NCBI GenBank assembly: GCA_021372185.1
Contig: JAJFUY010000110.1
Location: forward strand, 1 to 10,887
Length of the DNA: 10,887 bases
Direction: 5' to 3'
DNA from: Chlamydiales bacterium
GTDB taxonomy: Bacteria; Chlamydiota; Chlamydiia; Chlamydiales; FEN-1388
Within the stretch, counting starts at the first letter, position 1, and each line of letters begins with the position of its first letter. The notes below the pieces were generated by a model, which saw only the letters and a list, made by a program, of their open reading frames with translations, was not told the DNA's origin and did not search any database. Below are positions 5,909 to 10,887 of the stretch, one piece after another. Made by a program: the position numbers and the translations under genes.

Positions 5909-5938
5909 TTGCGGTGCATTTGTTTGCGGTGCTATACA
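5909..5938 (+). promoter_or_regulatory. Candidate promoter with 9-bp direct repeats upstream of the Rhs gene
   Basis: TTGCGG (5909-5914, 3/6) lies 18 bp before TATACA (5933-5938, 4/6), a weak promoter-like pair about 27 nt before the Rhs ATG. The 9-mer TTGCGGTGC occurs twice in direct orientation, at 5909-5917 and 5924-5932; the first contains the -35 and the second abuts the -10. This could be an operator for a regulator, or chance. Confidence 0.35.
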
Positions 5939-5953
5939 CGATCACTTCTTGTT

Positions 5954-5958
5954 GGGAG
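5954..5958 (+). promoter_or_regulatory. Ribosome binding site of the Rhs gene
   Basis: GGGAG lies 6 nt before the ATG at 5965, supporting that start, which also gives a well-formed signal peptide. Confidence 0.6.
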
Positions 5959-5964
5959 TGCTTT

Positions 5965-8900
5965 ATGTATCGAACGCGATGGTTTCTTGCCTGTCTTTTA
6001 TTTGTTGTATCCCCTCTCTTTTGTGATGATGACGCAGCAAAGGTTGATACTCCAGCAGAGGTAACACCTGGTGTTGTTCCCTCACTTGTAAACCTTACAT
6101 CGCTGCCTAGCGCCGTTGTTAATGGCTCTGTAAACGTTATTACTGGCGACTACTGTGAAAGCGACGAAGAAGACGTGATCTTTGCCCCAGACCCATACGT
6201 ACTTGGCCATAGCTACTTTAGCTCAAGCCTAGAAGAGGGCAACTTAGGCGACGGATGGAACTTTTTTCATAACCACCGCATTGTGGTTGTTCAGCCGAAT
6301 GGTATTAGCTACACTAAAGCTTTCCCAGAAGCTATCCCCCATCTTCTGCCGAAAGAGGCTATGAATAGCCTATTTGCTAAAGGCTTTGGTAACCGCGATA
6401 TGGTTGGTCACAACCGCGATGGAAATCAAAGAAATACTAGAGATGAAAATCAAGTAACCAAATACAAACCGGAACCTGTTTTTCTCTCACTCTATGACCC
6501 ATCAGGCGGGAGGCTTGTCTACAAAACCAAGTACGACAAAAAGCACAAAGACACAAGCATGCGCCACTTTAAGCTAGAATCAAAGCTTACAGGCTATACC
6601 AACATAGTAAATGGGCAGATGTCAGGCCAGACAAACCTTAAAAGCACAAAACTGCGCTGGGATAGATCCCATGACTCATTTCACGTTACAATGGGCGATG
6701 GGTCAAAACGCACATACGAGCGCTCATGGGAAACGAAAGACAAAAAGAAAAAAGATGAAGACTATGTAGAAAGCACTCGTGACTACCACCTCAAACGAGA
6801 AATTAAACCCAATGGCAATACCGTTTTATACGACTATAACGATAAAGACGAAATTACTAACATCCGTTCGTGGAACAAAGACTTTACCCAAAAGCTCTAC
6901 AGCGTAGATTTTCACCAAAGGACAACAGGAGATTTTGCCAAAAACCCAAACCTTAACGTCACAACAAGTGACGGCATGCAGCACACCTACTACTACAAAA
7001 AGTTAAAAGGGAGCTACATGAAAGGCACCTGGAGCGTAAGCCACATCCGCCGCCAGGGCAAACCCTTTACAAACTTTATCTACAGCGAAAAAAGCCCACG
7101 TCACGATAGGCGCGTCATTAAAAAAGAAACTGAAGGTGGCTTTTATACAGCTACCAAGTACTACCGCGCAGCTAGCAACTGGATGGACTCTAAGAGCGTT
7201 ACCCCAAAAGACAAAAAAGAAACCAAGTTTTTACGTAACCGCGTGCGCATGCAGCTGGCTCCAATGGGCCCTGACGGCAAAGAAATTATCACGCACCGCT
7301 ACTTCTACTATAAAGACAAAAATTCTGGTGGCCACTGCACCGTACGTGATGCCTATAACAACATCAGCCGCCACTACTGGAATAAAGACAAGCGCCTTAT
7401 ACGCGTAACAAAAAACGATGCCAATGACAAGCGTTTATATAGCGAGCGCTACTACTGGGGCGAAAATGACACGCGCGATGAAGGTAGACTCATGTCACGA
7501 GTGCTCCAAGACGAAAATTATAAGCCCATCTTATGCCACACCTTTAGCTATGATAAACATGGTAACGTGCTTGAAGACACGCTCTACGGGCGCATCACAG
7601 AAAATTCTGGCACGCTGCGCATGGAAAAGGGAAAAGTTCGCCATGAAAGCTGCGATAAGCAAGTAACACGCTACACCTACAGCAACGATGGCTTTAACCT
7701 TGTTACCAGCATGTGCGATCCACTTGGTAATTACACCTACTATCAATACGCACCAAATTCTAATCTCTTAACAGCCAAATTTACCTGCATGGGTAAAGAG
7801 ATCAAAAAGCGCGAATTTACTGAGTATGATAGCTGCGGTATTGCCATACAGAAGATAATTGACGATGGAACATCGCGCGATGTAAAAAATTTCAAAGATG
7901 CAACAGAACGTCATATCACCCGCATAAAACCACGCTATAGCCAGCCTCATTTTGGAGAAGCCGAAGAAGTTTTGGAGTTCTTTTATAACTTTGATGAAAA
8001 AAAAGAAGCTTTTTTAAGAAAAACCGTAAACCACTTTAACGATAAAGGGTTTGTGGCCAAACGTGAACTAGTTGACCAGCTTGGCGGCATACAGATTTAT
8101 GAGTATGAATATGATGAACTCGGCCGCGTGACCATGAGCAAAGACCCTCTTGGTAACACTGAGAGAACAGTGTATGATTTAGCTGGTAGAGTCATCAAAA
8201 AATCGGGCCCAAGAAAAGATGTAAGCCTGCACTATGAATACAACATTGCAGGTCAGCTTATATCAGAAACTGAAAAGCATAAAAGTGGTTTAGAGCTTAC
8301 TAAGCGCTACGAATATGACCTTGTAGGCAGAAAGGTAGCCACAACAGATGCTCAAAATAACACCATCCGCTATGAATATGATGCCCTTAACCGCATAACA
8401 TCTGTTACCTACCCTGAAATATTTGATCATCAGGGTAGAGCCACAACCCCTAAAAAAACCTATACCTACGAAAATTTAGGTGCCAAAGTTACAGAAATTG
8501 ACGAAGTAGGCCGTAAGACCATCACGATCTATAATGCCCTTGGAAAAGTATGTGAAACGATACGCCCAGACAAAACGAAGACCACCATTTCATACGATAT
8601 TCTGTGCCAGCCTATTAAAGAAGTAGCCACAAATGGCGCTATTAAGCGCATGGAATATGACGGCTTTGGCCGCATGACTATGTCACGTATGATGATGGAT
8701 GATGTGCTCATCTGCCAAAATGAAACCATCTACAACACCTTTCACCCTGTGACAGAGATTGGGCCAACAGGTGAAAAGACCACCATTCACTACGATTTTG
8801 CAGGTAGAAAGAAGGCAATTGAACAACAAGACACGCGCAGCAAAAAGTATGTCTACAACGCACAAGGCAACATCTTGCGCGAGCGTACGTACTTAGATGA

Positions 8901-10887
8901 CACTCGCTTTGTAGGTAAAAGCTATAAGTATGATGCGCTAAACCGTGTGATACAAGAAACCAACCGAGATGAAAAAACACGCAAAAGCACAATAAAAACC
9001 TTCAAATATGATGCTGAAGGCAATATAAGCCATACCACACAAAAAATTGGCACCAAAACGGCCACCCATAAAGCCAAATTTCTGCCCGGAGGCCTACCCC
9101 TAAGCCAAACTGATGCCAAAGGCCATACCACCCACCATCACTACAACTACTTTTATCAAAATGAGCATGGCCAGCAGGTATTTTGTAAAACAACAATCAA
9201 CGCCCAAGGATCTAAAGCAGAAGAGATTCATGATGCCCGTGGCAATTTGGCATCAACTACCATGTATGACCCAGAAGGCAAACTGCTCGCTAAAAAAGAG
9301 CTATTTTACGATGCAAGTAACACATGTATACGCACTCAAGAATATGCAGTAGTTGATGGCATAGAGACAAAGTGCATCACTACCCTCTTTGGCTATAAAA
9401 ATGGGCAACTACGTAGCATTACAGAAGCTGCAGGCACTCCAGAACAAAAAATCACCCGCTTTGTCTATAACGACTTTGGCCAAAAGAAAAGCGCCACCTT
9501 CTCTGACGGCACAATCTTACGCTACCGCTACGACAACAAGGGCCGAGTAAAACGCTTTTTTGCAGCCGATAAATCACTAGACTATAACTTTAGCTACGAC
9601 GCCTCAGACCGCGTGCTAGCTGTCACCAACGCTCTAACCGGCAAGCAAACGCTCCGCCAGTATAATAGCTTTGGAGAACTTGAAAGCGAAGTACTAGAAA
9701 ACGGCCTAAGAGTGGGCTACGACTATGATAACGCCGGACGCGTAATAAGCCAAGAAATGCCCGACAACTCTAAAGTGCGCTATGACTATTCTTGCTTTTT
9801 AGAGAAAATCACCCGCATTGACAGGTACGGCCAAGAGCGCTATAGCCATACTATAGCTGATCGTGACCAGTCAGGCCTCATAAAATCTGCAGAGCTTGCC
9901 AATGGCCAAAAACTGCACATCACACACGACAAACTAGGTCGCTTAAAAACGCTTAACCACGAGCACCTAAGCCTCACCGCCCAAAAATATGATGCCCTAG
10001 GCAACTTACTAGAGCTCCAAACCCAAGACTCTGATGGCCCCTACACACGCAAGTTTAGCTACGACTTTTTATGCCAACTCACCCAAGAACAAGGCCACGT
10101 AGATCACACCTACAGCTATGATTCTTTAAACAACCGCCTAAGCCATAACGATGAGCCCTATAGCATAAACAGCCTGCACGCTGTGCTGTCAGATAACAAC
10201 CGCACCTTCAACTACGACCCACGCGGCAACAGAACTAGTATGCAAGAAGGCCTTACTCAAACTACCTACAAATACGACGCCCTAGACCGCCTGATAGAAG
10301 TCTCCAAAGGGCAAAACCGCTATGTCTATAGCTACGACGGCTTCAACCGCCGCACGCAAAAAGAGTGCTACAAAACAGGCCCCCTCGGCTGGATCAAAGA
10401 AAACACCACCTGCTACATCTACAGCCAAGACAACGAAATAGGCTCAACAGACTCTAACCACACCATCCAAGAACTACGCATCCTGGGTGAGGGCCGAGGA
10501 GCCGAAATAGGAGCCGCCATAGCGATAGAACTCGGCACCAAGTGCTACATCCCCATCCACGACATCCAAGGCAGCGTCTCAACCCTAGTAGACTTTAACG
10601 GCCAAGTAGTAGAACACTACCGCTACGACGCCTTCGGCAACGAAACCACCAGCACTAATGCCCCCATCAACCCCTGGCGCTTCTCCAGCAAAAGAGTAGA
10701 CCCAGAAACCGGCATGATAAACTTCGGCCGCCGCTACTACGACCCAACCCTAGGCAAATGGCTCACCCAAGACCCCCTCGGCCTAAAGGCCGGCCCCAAC
10801 CTCTACGCCTACTGCCTCAACAACCCCATGTCCCGCCTCGACCCATATGGTCTCCTCGATGAAACTAATGGAGATCGCGGCTTTTGG
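5965..10887 (+). CDS. Sec-exported Rhs/YD-repeat protein, C-terminal tip cut by window edge
   Basis: I followed the frame line by line: it is open for all 1641 codons from ATG 5965 to the last base, with no frameshift, so the C-terminus lies beyond the window. Residues 1 to about 22 are a signal peptide (RWFLACLLFVVSPLFC, then DDD); Cys22 could be lipidated but the preceding residues do not make a standard lipobox. Residues 53-63 (NGSVNVITGDY) and the following Y-F-S-S-S and GWNF resemble the N-terminal region of Rhs proteins of environmental chlamydiae. Residues about 130-500 are Lys/Arg/Tyr-rich. YD repeats (e.g. FSYDKHGN at 527, YEYDELGR from 713) run to about residue 1460. The Rhs core (about 1529-1630: DIQGSVSTLVD, YRYDAFGN, INFGRRYYDPTLGKWLTQDP, NLYAYCLNNP) ends in P1621-M-S-R-L-D-P-Y-G-L1630, the exact PxxxxDPxGL junction where Rhs shells are autocleaved. 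Such proteins form a hollow shell enclosing a variable C-terminal toxin or effector, of which only 11 residues are visible. There is no PAAR or T6SS adaptor; delivery is probably via Sec and the cell surface. Confidence 0.92.
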   Translation, partial: MYRTRWFLACLLFVVSPLFCDDDAAKVDTPAEVTPGVVPSLVNLTSLPSAVVNGSVNVITGDYCESDEEDVIFAPDPYVLGHSYFSSSLEEGNLGDGWNFFHNHRIVVVQPNGISYTKAFPEAIPHLLPKEAMNSLFAKGFGNRDMVGHNRDGNQRNTRDENQVTKYKPEPVFLSLYDPSGGRLVYKTKYDKKHKDTSMRHFKLESKLTGYTNIVNGQMSGQTNLKSTKLRWDRSHDSFHVTMGDGSKRTYERSWETKDKKKKDEDYVESTRDYHLKREIKPNGNTVLYDYNDKDEITNIRSWNKDFTQKLYSVDFHQRTTGDFAKNPNLNVTTSDGMQHTYYYKKLKGSYMKGTWSVSHIRRQGKPFTNFIYSEKSPRHDRRVIKKETEGGFYTATKYYRAASNWMDSKSVTPKDKKETKFLRNRVRMQLAPMGPDGKEIITHRYFYYKDKNSGGHCTVRDAYNNISRHYWNKDKRLIRVTKNDANDKRLYSERYYWGENDTRDEGRLMSRVLQDENYKPILCHTFSYDKHGNVLEDTLYGRITENSGTLRMEKGKVRHESCDKQVTRYTYSNDGFNLVTSMCDPLGNYTYYQYAPNSNLLTAKFTCMGKEIKKREFTEYDSCGIAIQKIIDDGTSRDVKNFKDATERHITRIKPRYSQPHFGEAEEVLEFFYNFDEKKEAFLRKTVNHFNDKGFVAKRELVDQLGGIQIYEYEYDELGRVTMSKDPLGNTERTVYDLAGRVIKKSGPRKDVSLHYEYNIAGQLISETEKHKSGLELTKRYEYDLVGRKVATTDAQNNTIRYEYDALNRITSVTYPEIFDHQGRATTPKKTYTYENLGAKVTEIDEVGRKTITIYNALGKVCETIRPDKTKTTISYDILCQPIKEVATNGAIKRMEYDGFGRMTMSRMMMDDVLICQNETIYNTFHPVTEIGPTGEKTTIHYDFAGRKKAIEQQDTRSKKYVYNAQGNILRERTYLDDTRFVGKSYKYDALNRVIQETNRDEKTRKSTIKTFKYDAEGNISHTTQKIGTKTATHKAKFLPGGLPLSQTDAKGHTTHHHYNYFYQNEHGQQVFCKTTINAQGSKAEEIHDARGNLASTTMYDPEGKLLAKKELFYDASNTCIRTQEYAVVDGIETKCITTLFGYKNGQLRSITEAAGTPEQKITRFVYNDFGQKKSATFSDGTILRYRYDNKGRVKRFFAADKSLDYNFSYDASDRVLAVTNALTGKQTLRQYNSFGELESEVLENGLRVGYDYDNAGRVISQEMPDNSKVRYDYSCFLEKITRIDRYGQERYSHTIADRDQSGLIKSAELANGQKLHITHDKLGRLKTLNHEHLSLTAQKYDALGNLLELQTQDSDGPYTRKFSYDFLCQLTQEQGHVDHTYSYDSLNNRLSHNDEPYSINSLHAVLSDNNRTFNYDPRGNRTSMQEGLTQTTYKYDALDRLIEVSKGQNRYVYSYDGFNRRTQKECYKTGPLGWIKENTTCYIYSQDNEIGSTDSNHTIQELRILGEGRGAEIGAAIAIELGTKCYIPIHDIQGSVSTLVDFNGQVVEHYRYDAFGNETTSTNAPINPWRFSSKRVDPETGMINFGRRYYDPTLGKWLTQDPLGLKAGPNLYAYCLNNPMSRLDPYGLLDETNGDRGFW

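Noticed and set aside
7136..9352. Several short frames on both strands inside the Rhs gene
   Set aside because: The Rhs frame is open without interruption and carries YD repeats throughout; the others are overlaps produced by its codon composition.
1..10887. Search by eye for tRNA, rRNA or known riboswitch signatures
   Set aside because: No tRNA-like cloverleaf with a TTC-loop signature, conserved rRNA segment or recognisable riboswitch core was found. The repeat elements can fold like a cloverleaf but lack tRNA conserved bases.

Overview
The window reads as part of a genome of a Gram-negative, probably host-associated bacterium of moderate GC. Three clues point towards Chlamydiota (Parachlamydia-like lineages) or a similar intracellular lineage: a beta-barrel protein resembling the 'Protochlamydia outer membrane protein' family, a Sec-exported Rhs giant, and a glycosyltransferase-like family with a K-x-GWDC-x-RHYEILANGCIPYF signature. 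This assignment is tentative, because no rRNA or housekeeping marker is present.

Layout. On the minus strand, 1-1536, a cytosolic S51 (dipeptidase E-like) peptidase is translationally coupled through an ATGA overlap to an exported HAD-family phosphatase that runs off the left edge. All other genes are on the plus strand. A well-formed promoter at 1605-1634 drives a 100-residue helical protein of unknown function. It is followed by a membrane protein built from two copies of one ~90-residue unit. A second good promoter (2836-2864) and a near-perfect Shine-Dalgarno serve a small exported Tyr/Asn/His-rich protein, followed by a 130-bp palindromic repeat. Next comes a tight cluster: a one-TM protein, then 3 nt later an exported glycosyltransferase-like protein, then a TTG-started outer-membrane beta-barrel. 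A second, inverted copy of the palindromic repeat follows. From 5965 to the right edge runs a single open reading frame of 1641 codons, an Rhs/YD-repeat protein with a Sec signal peptide. It is cut 11 residues after the PxxxxDPxGL core/tip junction, so its variable C-terminal domain lies outside the window.

Most genes from 2889 onward carry an export signal or membrane anchor and appear to be envelope or surface functions. The two strongest unexplained signals are nucleotide-level. First, the three long plus-strand genes (3869, 4862, 5965) each show a steep change in synonymous third positions, from T/G-ending codons at the 5' end to C/A-ending codons at the 3' end, resetting at each new gene. 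The 1670 and 2037 genes do not show it. Second, two related palindromic elements in opposite orientation lie downstream of genes. In the Rhs gene the C-ending codon bias collapses exactly at the core/tip junction, as expected if the tip is a separately acquired module.
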